From Coturnix japonica (taxonomy: Eukaryota > Chordata > Aves > Galliformes > Phasianidae): 64,000 bases of DNA. The DNA lies in NCBI RefSeq assembly GCF_001577835.2, contig NC_029516.1, forward strand, positions 69,670,380-69,734,379. The letters run 5' to 3'. How positions within the stretch are numbered: the stretch's first letter is position 1; the number at the start of each line of letters is the position of its first letter. Positions 29,716-43,325 of this stretch are shown here, in pieces. A model generated the notes under the pieces. The model was not told the origin of the DNA. It searched no databases and saw only the letters and a list, made by a program, of their open reading frames with translations. A program made the position numbers and the translations under genes.

Positions 29716-32700
29716 AGCCCACCTGCTTTCTCTGACCACAGATACACTGATTATTGACCACAGTTACTCTGCCTGGATGAGCTCAAGCTCAACTGGAATT
29801 TTTGCATTCAGTTTAATATGATGGCAGCCAAGGTTCGTTTTCTGTGATAAGATGTTTTGGGATAACATTTGTCTCATATTTATATTCCTTGCTACCTTGA
29901 AAATGATCGTTTTAGAGATAAAGATGTAAACATTAAGCTAGATGGCCAGATATGAGACTGAAGGAGGAGGAGGAAATGGCAATAGCCTGGGTACACTGAG
30001 GATGGAGTGTGTGCAAAATCAGACTGGGATGGTATCATCTGTGGAAAACTTTATAGAAGAACGAGTTTTTCTGCCATCCCTTCCAGGAGCTGCAGTTGCT
30101 TCAGACCAAATTAAGGAAAAACAAATGATGTCCCCAGATGGAGTGCCTCAGCCACTGCCACCCTAAGGAAAAGCACAGGTGGAACAGCCCCTCATTTATC
30201 ATTGCACTGGGAACAAGAAGAGACAACAAATACAAGACTTTCTGAAGTCAACATCAGTGAATTTCTGTAAGGTCCCAGAGTGCTGTGATCCATGTCCCAA
30301 GAGCAGCTGGGCACTGCTGAGCTTCTTCAAAGACTGTGGGAGATGCAGATACTTCTTTCCCTTCCAGATGAGCCCCTCAGGCTACAGGTTATCATCAGGC
30401 TCTCAAAACAGCTACAACAACAATTTAATTAAATCTGCAGAGACACCCACAAAGTTGTCCAAATTAATCTGAAACTAACTTCCAGCAGTGGTATGAGTTG
30501 TACTTGCAAGATATACTCTGAAAGGTCAACAGCTTGTTTTGAACAACTGGGAAAGACTTCAGGAGTTGAAGTGAAGGTGGTGTGATGTATGTACCCCTTT
30601 CAAATGACTGGGGAGTGCTTTTGCACTTTCTAATGTCCCATTGGTCCAGCTCCCCCTTTTTCATCCCCTACCCAATATTTCTTAGGTCCTTTTGAGCGTA
30701 CTAGCATATTTTTTTCACTCTGGTCTGGCTTTGGTTACTAATATGCATCTATTTCATTCTTGTTCTCTTGCCCTATAGCAATATGAGGCCATGCCATTCT
30801 GTGTCACCGAGTCCTGTCAGTTTAGTCTCATGCAATCATCTTGTTGAGGACCGGACTGACTTTTTAGGTGTGGTAGAGTGGTTACAGTGTGAGACCTTAT
30901 GTGGGTACCTGTCACACGGTGAGAGGCAAAGTTGAATAGGACATCTAACAGGCAGGTCAAGTTTTTCAGAATTAATGAAGGGTAATGGCTTCCCCTGAAG
31001 GGTTGAGAAAGGCTGATGGCATTTGTAGAGATGCCTTCACAAAGACAAATAGATGACCCGGAAAACAGAAATCCCAGAATAATCATGAAGCTAGTTCTCA
31101 ATCAGATAAAAAGCCCTTAGATCTGTCTTCAGGATGTCACCCTTCTTTAGTTCCTTTACTTTCTTTTTCATCTTAACCACAACAGCTTAACTTAATATCT
31201 TCCAGGGCCTGGAAAGGTTAATTTTCAGTCTGCCTGCTATTTTCAAACATTTTCACCTGCTGTTTTCAGTTTAAGCATTTTCGTCCTCTCTTTCTTTTTA
31301 CGTTTGCGTTTTCTTTCTCCAGTTTTACAGCAGTTTTTTTGTGACTTCATGTTTTTCCAACTACAAAAAGATTGCATGTTGGAGATAGCGTTAAATGATA
31401 TATTCAACCAGTTTCTTAGCAGAGGTGTAGGACGGTACTGTTGCTGGGCTGGAGTATGAATAAGTAGAATGAAGTGAAGGAGATGCCCCACCCTAAACAA
31501 ACCAAGGGGAGAAGTCAGCTGCCCAACTCCTCCTCCTCCTTCACACCCCTTGTTTTTCTCTCACAAAGCTCTGGAATATTGAACAAGCTTCTGAAGTCCA
31601 AGTCTTTGCTTTCTACAACAGTATAATCTCCATAGAGGATCAATGATGGAATGTTTTGTGTGCAAAGATCTCCTAGACAAGAAGGCACCCTAGGTGGCTT
31701 GTGATGTCAAATAACCTTGGTTATTTCTTATATTAAAACTGTGTCAAGATTGTTTGCATGGCATCGTTCAGAAGTCCAAGTCTCAGTCAGGTTCTCCTAC
31801 TGCAGGCCAGGATCTTGGGAAGCTGCTCTTGATGCTAGAGATGGCTATCAGGAGGAAAATGCCTGTGCCCAATGGGGAGGAAAATTCACCCTTGTTTGCA
31901 CACGTATCCTTTACTTTTTAAAAAGTAGCCCCACTACAATCTTTCTTGTGCTCTCTATCCTCTTTTAGCACTGACACTTTACCTCCTGTTGTTCAGGTAT
32001 TACTTTTGGCCTGCTGACAAATGGCCCATCTATCTGCCATGTCAGAGGCATGCAGCTGGCTGAGCTGGAAGAACCATTTCCTCTGCTGCCACAAGGCTTG
32101 TCAGTTCCTCTACTCCAGACCTCCCAGTATCTGGCTTAGCCATTTCCATTTTTGGCCATGTTGCTCCATATTATGCTTAGTTTCCCAGTGATGGTCCCCT
32201 GGTAACTTCATTATTTTTCTCGTCCTCTTCAGAGCAGGCTGGTGATGATTTGCAGAAGTCGATAGGCAAGTTCAGTATTGCTTTTTTTCTTCCTTTTCTT
32301 TTTTCCTGAAGATGAAGGGGAACATCCTCTGATGTATGTTGCAACTGTTGATAGAAACAGATGCAATGTGATTCATTAACCATACCTGGATTCCAAGAAA
32401 CTCCTAATACAAATCTGGGCTAAGGCAGGCAAGTCCCAAAAGCCTTAAAGGCATATAATGAAAAAAAATCACAAACACTGTTACAGAGAGAGTGGGGGAG
32501 GAGGGCAAGGCCAAATGGCACTAAGGAAGAAGTGCATTCCTCTAACATGCTCCATATTCAAAGCATGCAAACGCTAATGCCGCTTTATTAATCTATTATA
32601 AATTTGGCTAAGCTGATGCAATGAAACTGCTGGGAACCTGGAAAAGGAGGAAGTGCGGAGCCACTTTGACATGCATATTCTCTTCCACTCCTGCTAGTCC

Positions 32701-33404
32701 TTTGTACTGCTGCTGTGTATTCTGGCACTGAGATACACGCCTTGCTCCAGCTAATGCTCCCTTGCTCAGTCAGTGAACCATGTTTGGGAGGCAACGTGTA
32801 GGTGTGTGTTGAAACATGATGGGGAGGGGTAAGTTGCATGTTAATAAGGGACAGCTTATCTACACACACACAAACTGAAACAATAACTTGCCTTACTTAT
32901 TTCAGTGTAAGGCTGGGCACTAACTGGAAAAAAAATAGTGCAGTTACTGCTGACTGCATGGTATTGGTTCCTGGGTACACGCTGACTCACTTAGGTTCAT
33001 TTCCAGTCTAGCAGAAGAAAAAGTCCATCTTTTCCCATCAGATGGGAAAGCTGCAACAGACTTGTCAAAATAGTTCCTTGTAATTGTTTTTACGTTGTTG
33101 TTGCTAAGGTAGCAGAGCTTCTCATGTGGTTTGGGTTAGAGAAAAGAATAAAGAAACGCCATGCAAATCCCTACATTTTATTTGATATCACAGAGAGAAA
33201 ATGCATATAAATCAATGAGCTGATATTCTGAAATTCTTTCGGAACTTGGTAGAAAGAACAATTTGCTCTGAAAAGTGTTTGACAGAAACAAATCATTCTC
33301 TTTAAAGATTTACTCCCACTTATTTGTCTGATAGGGTTATAAAATATCACCTTCTAGTTGCTAGAGTTCTGTTCCCAGAGGCCTGATGAAGGTGAGAAAA
33401 AGTC
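29716..33404. other. Intergenic desert
   Basis: About 3.7 kb with no recognised repeat and no supportable gene. Two consecutive short frames at 29942-30472 lack any known family. A C-poor, T-rich stretch lies at 31270-31330. Confidence 0.5.
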
Positions 33405-33790
33405 ATAGATTCAAAAAGTTAGATGAAAAGAGACTTCTGGAGGTCCAGTCTGCTCTCTACTCCCAACACAGCCAGCTCCAGAGGCAGATTAGGTTGCTCC
33501 ACAGCCTGGTCCAGGCAACTTGTGAACATCCCCAAGCATGAAGATCTCCCAGTCAGACTCACAAGGCAACTGTTCCAATGATCAGCCAGCCTTGTGAAGA
33601 GAAGCATGTGTTTCCTTTACAGCCCTTTGTGCAAATGTTGTGGCTATTTCACTGTGCCCATCTGAGAGCATTCTGGTTCTGTTTTTTTCCCAACAACTCC
33701 CTGAAGTCTTCAGCTATATCCTCTTTTTGCCTTCATTTCACCAAGCTAAACAAATCTTACTCCCTCAGCCTTTGTTTGGATATCACATGC
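33405..33790 (-). mobile_element. Old CR1 LINE 3' part
   Basis: The minus strand shows an eroded CR1 3' UTR and ORF2 end (bases such as GAAGATCTCCCAGTCAGACT reflect the usual 'cacaacctccctgggca' zone). Highly diverged; it directly adjoins a younger CR1. Confidence 0.65.
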
Positions 33791-33792
33791 TT

Positions 33793-34142
33793 AGAATCAT
33801 AGAATAATAGAATCACAAGGTTGGAAAGGACCTACAAGATCATCCAGCCCAACCATTCTCCTATCACCATTACTACCCTCTGAGCTACTAAATCACATCT
33901 CATAGCTTCTCATTCAGACAGTTCTTGAAGACTGCCAGGGATGGCAACTCCACCACCTCCCTGGGCAGCCATTCCAGTGCCTGACCACTCTCTGAAATAA
34001 ACAGTTTTCCTTTATCTAATATAAATCTCCCCTGGTGCAACTTGTGGCCATTTCCTCGTGTCTTGTTTGTTGCCTGGGAGAAGAGGCCAACCCACTGCTG
34101 ATCACAGCTTCCCTTCAGGAAGTTGTAGAGTGCTTCTCTTGA
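33793..34142 (-). mobile_element. CR1 LINE 3' end
   Basis: Starts with the CR1 tail in minus orientation (AGAATCATAGAATAATAGAA), then the 3' UTR, then ORF2 C-terminus (RGNGHKLHQGRFILD, LEWLPREVVELPSLAVFKN). 5'-truncated. Confidence 0.92.
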
Positions 34143-36521
34143 TTTTGTTTTTATCACCCTTGTATGGAGGACACTGATGAACACTATTCCAGATACTGTT
34201 TTTGTGCCAGATGAAGGAGAAGAATCACATAATTTCACCTGTGGGTCATTGTGTTGTTAACGCAGGTGCATTCTTAGTTCATGTTCATCTTGCAAAGCTC
34301 CCACTGGTCAGTCCCTGCACTGTACTAGAACATGTTTCAATAAGAGTTCTAGCTCATGTCCTGGTAAAAATCTTAAGGTACTATAATTACATGCTTCTGC
34401 AAAGCTATGTTAATGAAGATCCTCTTTAGCATTCAAAAATCTTAACATATTCTCTCCTTTCTGCTTACATGAACCTACACAGACCTTATGATTTCAGCAT
34501 AAATGGCCAGGATTTAGTGTAACAAGGACAATAAATATAAACTGATTATGAGTAATCTCAGTCCAACCCACTGCTAAGCAGTGATTTCATCCGACTCAGT
34601 AAGAAAGGATGGATTGTCTAAACTGGTGAAAATTCTGCACATAGTTCCACAGATTGGTTTAAAGCCTTTATATTTGTTTGGAGGAATGGAACTGCCTGTT
34701 ATTCATGCAGGAGGGCAGAGACAGTAGTGAAGAGGAAAGACAACTACGTTATACTATATATAAGGAAGTCAGTCCTGTGGAAGATAAGAAGTCACGATTC
34801 TGAAGTGCTGAAAGAAAACACTGTCTCTAGGGAACACTCAAAGCCAGAGGGTACCCAGACAGGGAGAAATAAAATCTCAGCCCAGACAGAACTGGGCACA
34901 TCATCAAGAGGAAGAAGTCTGTATTTCCTTATCTTCTAACCCACAGAAGGTATGTTGCCACTGAAGTGTTTCCAAATGAAAGGAAGGGAAACTTGTTTCC
35001 TCTCCACTCTTCAGTCTTGTGTATATTAGAATGTTCTTAGTACCTGGAGTGACGGAACCCCAGTTGGTATGCACTGTCTGAGTGTACAGTCCTGAGATCA
35101 TGTTCCCTGTCAAGACCTACTATTTGCATATAGCATCGAGAAACATTTATAGCTGGACTGTTTTGAATAGCTACTGTGTGTGTGTATTATGCATTATGTA
35201 TTTTTATGTGTATTATTCTTTTATTTTCCCATGAGAACATTTTATGTAATTTTCAACCCTTTTCTTACTTAAAAATTGATGTGGTGGGTTTCTTAAAATT
35301 GTTTTATGTGAGCAAAACTCTTTAAGGAATCTCTATTTTTATCCCAACATACAGTAAATTATAGGAAGAATTTGACTTATTCCTTGTAATAAATGTTGCT
35401 TTACATGATGCACAAGTGAGCAATGAGCACTGTTAATCCACTAGGATGATATGTAATATATTATTATACTGTTCTCTCTGCCCTTACGTTTACTAGAGCT
35501 TTACAGTTTCAACAGGTATGTAACACTCTACATAACAAGAATTTTCTATTCTTCTTCTGTCATGTGTAGACTCATTTTCTCCTAGTCCAGGATAATAACG
35601 TTGTATTTTCCTTAGAAAGAATATTACACAAAGTATGTTGCCACAGATGCCTTCTGTTTTTGAATTTGGAAATTGGATTATGTAACTGTGATACCACGAG
35701 TCTGAGGTGGGCATAAAGATAAAAGCAGCCAAAATGTTAACTCCAGTTTTGGAATCTTCATGTTGAGTCACTGACATCTTCTGTTTGAAATCTTGTTTCG
35801 GTACAAACTGTGAGGCAGCTCTGTGATGGAGAAAGGAGGAGTCAGTCAGTGAAGACCTGAAATTCCCATTAATTGGGGTCAGATGTAGAGCAGAAACTCC
35901 AGCTTACTGCCTGTTTGTCTTTGTACATCCCTGGCATGAATATAGAGAGATGTGATACTGGTGCGAATAGAGAACAAATCTATTTGCTTGGGGGTGGAAG
36001 CACCAGAAGGAGCAGTAGCAGAATGTCTGTAAGTAAGGCACCTGGGTGTTGATGGCACTAAGATTAGCAGGTCATCCTAGCACATCTACACATAGTTTCT
36101 TGCAGTATTCAGATCAGAATGGAGAGGCAAATGATGATTTTCAAAGGCAGGACAGAATTAAGAGACTATTTAGTGTCAACTCTTAGATACCTAAGACATG
36201 TTCAAAAAATACATTTAGTCATCAACATAAGAACAAATCAAAAGAAGTGATAAAGATTCAATGGTTGATATTCCTCATCATCAATCACAAAACAAAGAAT
36301 CTTGGGCAGATAATTTGGACAAAAATATACTGGTAATTATGAGAAAATGAGTATGAAAGTCTGTGAATTTATGTTTTACACAAAAATCACCTCCCTTCCC
36401 ATAAGATCTCACAGTGAGCTTTACTACGCTGGCTCTGCACACTTGCAACATAATTTCATACGTGGAACTGGAAACCAGGCATCAGGTCAGATTCAACTAT
36501 CTCCCTCTGTTTTTCTCCCTG
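34143..36521. other. Upstream region of the olfactory receptor gene
   Basis: AT-rich DNA without a recognised gene or repeat. A non-coding first exon of the receptor gene is likely somewhere here, but cannot be placed from sequence. Confidence 0.5.
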
Positions 36522-36524
36522 TAG

Positions 36525-37526
36525 ATGCCATGTGAAGGCTGCATGGAGAGGGACAATGAAAGCACTGATGCAACCATAGAGTTCCACCTTCTTGGCTTCT
36601 CTGAGCTGTTCTGTCTGCGGGTTCTCCTCTTGCTTATCTTTCTCATCATCCATTTGGTCACACTGGCAGGGAATATGATGATCTTCATAGCTGTGTTTAT
36701 GGAGCATACTCGTTCTCCCATGCTTTTCTTCCTCTGTCAGCTCTCTCTCATTGAGCTTTGCTACACCTTAGTCATTGTCCCTAAAGCACTCCTTGGCCTG
36801 ACGGTAATGAAAGGCATCACCATTTCCTTCATAGGCTGTGCAGCCCAGATGTACCTTTTTGTGGGACTCGGTGGAACTGAATGCTTTCTCCTGGCAGCCA
36901 TGTCCTATGACCGCTACGTTGCCATCTGCAAGCCCCTGCACTACACAGTGGTGATGAGCGAGGGGCTCTGTCTTAGGCTGTCCATAGCATGCTGTCTGGG
37001 AGGCTTTGCTGTTGCCCTAGGGTTGACGGTGTCTGTTTTCCACTTACCTTTTTGTCAGTCACATCACATCAACCACTTCTTCTGTGATGTCCCTGCAGTG
37101 CTGCACCTGGCCTGCATACACAGCTACACTTCCGAGCTTCCCATGCTGGCTGCCTGCGTGCTCCTCCTGCTACTTCCCTTCCTCCTGATCCTGACCTCTT
37201 ATTTGTGTATTGCTGCTGTTTTGCTACGTATCACTTCCTCCTTCAGAAGAGGCAAGGCCTTTTCCACCTGCTTTTCACACTTGGTCATCACCTTGCTACA
37301 CTACGGATGTGCCTCCTTCATGTACATTCGTCCTAAGTCCAGTTACTCACCAGCTCGAGACAAGATGGTTTCTCTAGTCTACACCAATATTACTCCATTA
37401 CTATACCCCCTTATTTATAGCTTGAGGAACAAGGAAATCAGAGGAGTCCTAAGGAAAATGTTGAGGAGAAAGAGAATAACTCAGCTGAACTGGGGTATTA
37501 CCAGGGCTGTTACACGTGTGAACTAA
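36525..37526 (+). CDS. Olfactory receptor, class II, intact
   Basis: A single coding exon of 333 codons. Seven-helix rhodopsin-type receptor with all olfactory receptor hallmarks: an N-glycosylation site NES at 11-13, GN in helix 1 (50), Cys105 and Cys187 for the extracellular disulfide, MSYDRYVAIC at 126-135, KAFSTCFSHL at 244-253 and YPLIYSLRNKEI at 294-305. Such receptors detect odorants at the cilia of olfactory neurons. Two starts are possible: ATG 36525, directly after a splice acceptor (CTCCCTGTAG, ending 36524), and ATG 36543 (MERDNEST), which gives a more usual N-terminus of about 327 residues. The helix 3-4 region resembles the OR6/OR10 type, but I cannot assign a subfamily. Its place next to EPHA1 matches the mammalian 7q34-35 receptor cluster. 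No defect seen. Confidence 0.94.
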   Translation: MPCEGCMERDNESTDATIEFHLLGFSELFCLRVLLLLIFLIIHLVTLAGNMMIFIAVFMEHTRSPMLFFLCQLSLIELCYTLVIVPKALLGLTVMKGITISFIGCAAQMYLFVGLGGTECFLLAAMSYDRYVAICKPLHYTVVMSEGLCLRLSIACCLGGFAVALGLTVSVFHLPFCQSHHINHFFCDVPAVLHLACIHSYTSELPMLAACVLLLLLPFLLILTSYLCIAAVLLRITSSFRRGKAFSTCFSHLVITLLHYGCASFMYIRPKSSYSPARDKMVSLVYTNITPLLYPLIYSLRNKEIRGVLRKMLRRKRITQLNWGITRAVTRVN

Positions 37527-38507
37527 ATTTTAGGAGGCCAAATGTTCTTGTTGGAAATGCAGTCCTGTAACTGGGCTAGGCCAAGATTATCTATAGACTT
37601 CACTGCAGTAAATATCCAGGCAGAACACAACATGCACTGATGTATTCTTGACAAAATGACATCTGAGCCTCCAAAGAAAAAAGGAAGAAGGAAAAGGAAC
37701 AACAACAACAAAAGCCTTTAACGTAACACTGCTTAAAGGGAAAAGCTGTACCAATTTGTGAGTAAAAAGAACTCTCATCAGTTTATGGTATCACTTCTGT
37801 GATCACATATATACCCATACTTACATATCCAGTTATCTATCTCAGCATGCTCAGAAGATCAGCGCAGAATTATGTAACGCTGCTGACTTGTTTTCTTTAC
37901 TTTCCTATGAAGATGCAAGTAGATACTGGAAACTGGGAACTCAATAAATATTTTTAGTCTGGTAAGTTTTCCAGCACAAAAATCACGAAGGACAATATTA
38001 GAAGGTTACAGAAAGAAATACTGTGCTATAAAAGAAATGGAAATGAAGCCATGTTTTGCTCCAAATTCAGCAGAAGGTTGCACTTCTAACATTCCATCAC
38101 AAGCAAAAAGATCATTAGTATAATCTCATCTTACTTTGAATTATTCTAGGTAATGAAAATGAAAGTGCCACTGATTTGACAGGAGTTTGACTTTCCTATG
38201 AGTGTCTTACGGGAAAAACATTTCCCTTTATAGGGAGACGCTTCAGGTTTAGACTGTTCCTATGGTAACACAAAGACTCAGATGCAGGTCTTATCATGTA
38301 ACTTTTATCAGGAAAGACTGCATCATGTAAATAAGGATGCCTGAGGACTGTTAAAATCTATCGGCATAAATCTTACATAAATCTAACAATACTGCTGCTG
38401 CAGCTACTGTTGTTTCTGTGCCAAAACCAGTGAGAATTCTAGCATATGCTGCAATGCAGCAGATATAAAAATCTGAAACGTGCACAGCAGTGTTACTGTC
38501 TGTGTTT
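37527..38507. other. Downstream of the olfactory receptor gene, nothing recognised
   Basis: No gene or repeat; possible 3' UTR of the receptor gene at its start. Confidence 0.5.
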
Positions 38508-38745
38508 AGAATCACAGAACCATCAAGGTTGGAAAAGACCTCCAAGATCACCTAGTCCAACCACCCACCTACTACATTGGTAGTAGGTAGTAGAAACTAT
38601 TGAGTTTCCCAATAAACCACACCCATTAGTATAACATCTAAACATTACTTGAACAGCCCCAGGGACAGTGATGCCACCACCTCCTTGGGCAGTCTGTTCC
38701 GGCACCCGACCATTCTTTCAGGGAAGAAACTTTTCATAATATCCG
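38508..38745 (-). mobile_element. CR1 LINE 3' end
   Basis: Minus-oriented CR1 tail and 3' UTR (AGAATCACAGAACCATCAAG onward) and last codons (CCACCACCTCCTTGGGCAGT). It contains a small perfect hairpin at 38567-38588. Confidence 0.85.
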
Positions 38746-41700
38746 GTGTACATGTAAGCAGGACAGGATGATTTAGACAAATGTGAAAATACTAGTTTTG
38801 TTCAAGAACAGTGATAAGAAAAGCAACTTCAATATTTTATTTAATACTTTACTACCCCATAGCACTTCAGAGCACCAAACAGACATTGTGACTCAGATCT
38901 TACATATGAAATTATTGAGAGAAAAAAAAGGGCTTGCTTTTACTTCTCTGTCTAATTCAAGGGTAATTGAGCAGCCGCCTACACTCTGATCTCTGCCCTA
39001 GAAGACTGGGAGAGCAGATTGATATTTGCTTTCTCTGGGCTACAATCATTAAATATTATGGTAAGTGGATTTGACCAGCAAAGAAAGCTGGCCCTGTAAC
39101 TGAATAACTTGACTTAGGCTCCTCTGACAAAAGAGAAAAGTGAAATTTAAAACTCACATTAAAAGCTATCCTCAAGTTGGCAGTCGGGTCAGGCTTATAT
39201 ATTAACATAGAATATTGGCTCTCATGTCTTTGAATATCCAGCTACAGCTGTGAGCAAAAATTTAGCAACACTGTTTTGAATGATCAGTGTTGTAGTGGAC
39301 ATTTTAAATCATCGGCCAGGTCTTCCAGAAATGAGAAGAGTCCCAATAAAAACACATTACTTACTAATGGATAAACACTTTAGAAGTATGTTAGAGAAGT
39401 ACTTTGCATCAAATACTATTAAGGGATTTAAAGATGGTAAATAACTGTAAGAAGCATGGGACAAAACTGATGCCTAAAATCCAAATTCTCTTAAGTCAAA
39501 GCAGGCTTTGAAGCTAATCCTGCTGAGAGCAGTGGGCTGGGCTAGAGATCTCCAGAGGTCCTTTCTTAGGTTAATTAAAGCAGAGATTTCTACCCTATCT
39601 TTCAGAAGGTACTGACATGCTTATATACATGGCAAGAAAAATAAGGAGCAGAAAGACAATGTGGTTTAAATAGAACTTTGGTAGAGGCTCTCACATCTTT
39701 ATGGCTGTTGCAAGGTTGGGATAAGAAGAGATCTAAGTATTGTCTGCTTCTAATTGTTAGAGATTAGCAGGAGTTGTTCCTCGTGGATAGTTATTTGTCA
39801 GGGGTACTTCAGCAGACCTGACCTTACTGTACAGATAGGGATGATGCTCCTGAGAGGGATGCCATGACTGAAATAGCAGCCATATTAGACTCCTATCCTT
39901 GCAGTTCTGAGTTCATCCTATGCCCACACCAGGGTTTACATGGCCATAAAAAACAATATTCATCTTTGCAGTTACTTTTGTCAACGCTGCCCTGAGCAAG
40001 GTGCTAGATGAGAACACAGATCTCATCAGTTGTTTGGCAGCAGAACTCAGCCTGTGGGCACTCAGCCTGCACAGCCTGCAAAATCTCATTAGTGTTGTCC
40101 TTGTGCTCAAGAATGAAAAGGATTTGGAGGATGATGGCAAAGATGTCGAGAAATGTTCAAGGCACTCAAGGTCCAGTATCTTCAGTGGTGCATATCAAAG
40201 AGGTACCTTTACTCAAGAAAACACTTTGGAGATGTATCCTGTATGCTACCTGCCATTACCAGTGATGATGACAGGTCTTTTCAGTGTAGTGAAACCAGTG
40301 AAAAACATGCTTCTCCCCCTCGCCCCCAATCCATCATCGGACAAAACTGCTTATATCACTCTTAGGCTACACGTAGTCCCGATGGGTGGAGTGGGTTCCT
40401 CTCATGTCCTGTCGCAGCACCTTCAGGCAGACGGGATTTCCAGGGCTCCGCATCCATTCGACCACCAGAGGGAGCAGAACTGGGATGTGAAGGTAGCCGT
40501 TTTTAAAGGTGATTTCTGGTGGAGGAAAAAATGAAATAAAATAACAGTAGTAATAGATAAGAATGGAAATACACTACTGTACTAATTCAGTCTTCAGATA
40601 GTGCATCAATATGGAAACACCTGTAAGTATGTTGTTGATGAACAAGTAACTGAACATTTATGATGGGATGCTGACTGAGCTTTTAGTCTGGGTTCAGTCC
40701 TTCCCATTGGGAAGCTTTCTCTGTAAGGTGAAGAACCCATGTACAGCTCCCCTCTCGTTTCAGTTGGAACCCAAGTAAGGAGTTGTCTACACTCCCAGTG
40801 ACAGGAACATACTATTGTTCATCTAATAGGGACTGAAGAATCACAAGAAGCTTAAAGTGGAAAATTACTCCTGGAGGTCTCCATCTCAAACACCTACTCA
40901 CAGAAAGGTTAACACCAAATCTGTATCAGGTTGCTCAGGATCCTGTTCCCTCAAATCCTATACACTTCCAAGGGTGTTCATCTCCTGATATGTGATGAAG
41001 GGTGAGGGAGTGACCCCTGAGCAATAAAAATCAAAACCCAACCTGCACACTATTGCTATCAAAACCCAGATCTAGGCACTACCTCTGCAAGCTTCATTCA
41101 TTCCCCTGCCTTTGTCTTTCTTCTCAGGGGAGAAAGATGACTAGTGTGACTCCTTCTGCAGTCAAGTGCACAGATTCCTAAGTTAGGCTCACTTTGTGGT
41201 CAAGAAAGGTTTCTTGTGTTCCATCATAGGAATGTAAAATATCTGTTTAAAAGTGCCTGATGCAGATAGTGGCTAAAAGGGATGAATCAGATGTCACAGA
41301 ACAAGGGTCTGGTTCCTTCTACCAAATATTTCTCCAGGGCAAGTTTCTCCCTTGTACTAAAGTATGGCTTGTTGCAAAATGAGACTGGGACACCACGGAG
41401 CTCTATGCCTCTTACTGACAGCTAGTTCAAAATGTACAGTTTCAAAAATACCAATTCTAAAGGCTGAAAGATGTAAGGATGCTTCGTTAGCTTGGGAAAT
41501 AATATAAACTGAGGAACTCGAGATTATTTCTAGGTTCAGTTTTGTTCATGATCTGGAGGGATGTGGTGAAATTCACAGCTCTTTCCAAAATGTGAGGAGT
41601 AGCAAACAGTAAAAAATTCATTAGAAACGTATCAAAGAGTTCTGTCTGAACTGTGTTTCAAAAGAAGCACGTCCCAGCTCTGTCTTGGTAGTGCCTTTTT

Positions 41701-43111
41701 ATTGTCCCAACAGCAAATCAAGACAAGACCTGGCGCATACCATTCCCCCTCTCTTCCCTCACCACAAGTTCTCATTTCTGTAGGAGGAAAGCCCAGGTGT
41801 GTTGTGTATTAGTATTTTCCAGGTAGATACCAAATCTCAGTGATACGTGAAACAAGATATGGGGAAACAGAAGGAAAAAAATACGCTCTGCCATTCCAAA
41901 ATACTCAGGAGGCGTAGAAACAGAGGATGAGCTTCAATCTGAAGCACCAGAAATGTGGTGCTAAGTGAGAATGCATAACTGTGAAAATGTTGTGGAGATG
42001 TAAAGATAAAAGCTTTCCTGGAATTAAGTTTTTGTTTGCTTGTTTGTTTGTTTGTTTGTTTTCACGAGTCAGTCAGGGAATCAGCTTCCTCCAGCAGTCT
42101 GCAAAGAAGATTCAACCTTCAGATGAATAAGTAAAAGCATCCTGTCAATGCAACACTTAGTTGAAAATTCACATGCAGTCCTTCAGCTTTAATGGGTACA
42201 GCCTCCGGGTAGATTCCTTCTTTTTTCCCTTTGGACCTGCAGTTTAGTGCAGAGGACGCACAGCAAAGCTTTGCAGCAGAGCTTTTACAGATACCAACAC
42301 ATATCCAGGAACTCGTGTTTTCCCACCTTTCCCATTTTCCCTTGATTACAGATTTGCTGCAGATCCAGATCTTGCTGTGACATCAGATGAAACAAGGAAA
42401 CATGGAAAAAAAAGTGAAAGAAAATAGTTCTAGGGTACCTTCTCTGCTTGTTCCTTGTAAATCTATTGCTGCGTATTCCCAGCAGCTTAGATCAAATGTC
42501 CTTGATTATGTGCTGTCTAAAGAGACATAGAGAATCCCCGTGCTCCTCACACCAGAACTTTGGCACTTTAGAGGTTTACAGATGCAAACCTTGGTAGCCC
42601 AAAAGAAATGAATGTAAAGCCATAAAACTGATTTATTTTTTCCCCCCATATAAACGATACGAGCTCCCGAGCAGCCCTAGAGCCTTATCTTCCAGCTGCA
42701 AATGGTTCTTTCCTACTTCATATCTACATGGGCCTCACCCATTCTGTCCCACCACAAAGGAGAAGTTATAGGTCCACCTGCCTCACTGCTACATCACAAA
42801 CTGGAGAAGGCATAATACTTTACAAATGAAATCTGAAATCAATATATTCTGTCCGTGCAAACTTAAGGTATGGGATGTAGACAGGGAAACATTTTTGTGT
42901 TGAAGTGGGGAAGGGGTGGGCATGAAAATTTGAGACTTAGCACTGTAGGATGAGAAAAAACACTTTAGTTAGCATTTAATTGGAATAAATTTGTGCATTG
43001 CATTAAATTTAAAGCTTAGCACTATGCCTGTTTTCTCTGAAAGGAGCACAGATTTCTCTCACCTGTGTTTGAAACTCCTGAGACAGATCTTGATTTTCTA
43101 AAAGACATGGT
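38746..43111. other. Intergenic, nothing gene-like supported
   Basis: About 4.4 kb. A 177-codon frame at 40001-40534 has no recognisable domain. A (TTTG)n tract lies at 42031-42061. One CTCF-like motif is listed separately. Confidence 0.5.
40462..40476 (+). promoter_or_regulatory. Candidate CTCF-binding motif (plus orientation)
   Basis: CCACCAGAGGGAGCA closely matches the CTCF core. It lies between the olfactory receptor gene and EPHA1, a reasonable place for a domain boundary. Motif only. Confidence 0.45.
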
Positions 43112-43325
43112 TATAGAATCACAGACTCATCAGAGAAAGATTTAGGAGCAAGGGACCTCAGGAAGTCTGTAGTACCAGTATCAGCTCACAGCAGGGCTGA
43201 TTCCAGAGCTATTTTGGATTGTTTAAGGCTGAGCACTGCTAAGCCTGGAACATCTCCAAGGTCCTCCAGTTTCTCTAGGCAACCTGACAAAGTTCTTTCT
43301 TCAATCTTCTTTAAGGAGAAGGAAG
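43112..43325 (-). mobile_element. Old CR1 LINE 3' end
   Basis: Minus-oriented TATAGAATCACAGACTCATC tail followed by a diverged 3' UTR and AACATCTCCAAGGTCCTCCA-type coding end. Confidence 0.7.

Noticed and set aside
29942-30472. Two successive short frames as a spliced gene
   Set aside because: No paired splice sites in phase and no known family.
40001-40534. 177-codon open frame between the olfactory receptor gene and EPHA1
   Set aside because: No recognisable domain and no splice or promoter context; one frame of this size is expected by chance in 64 kb.
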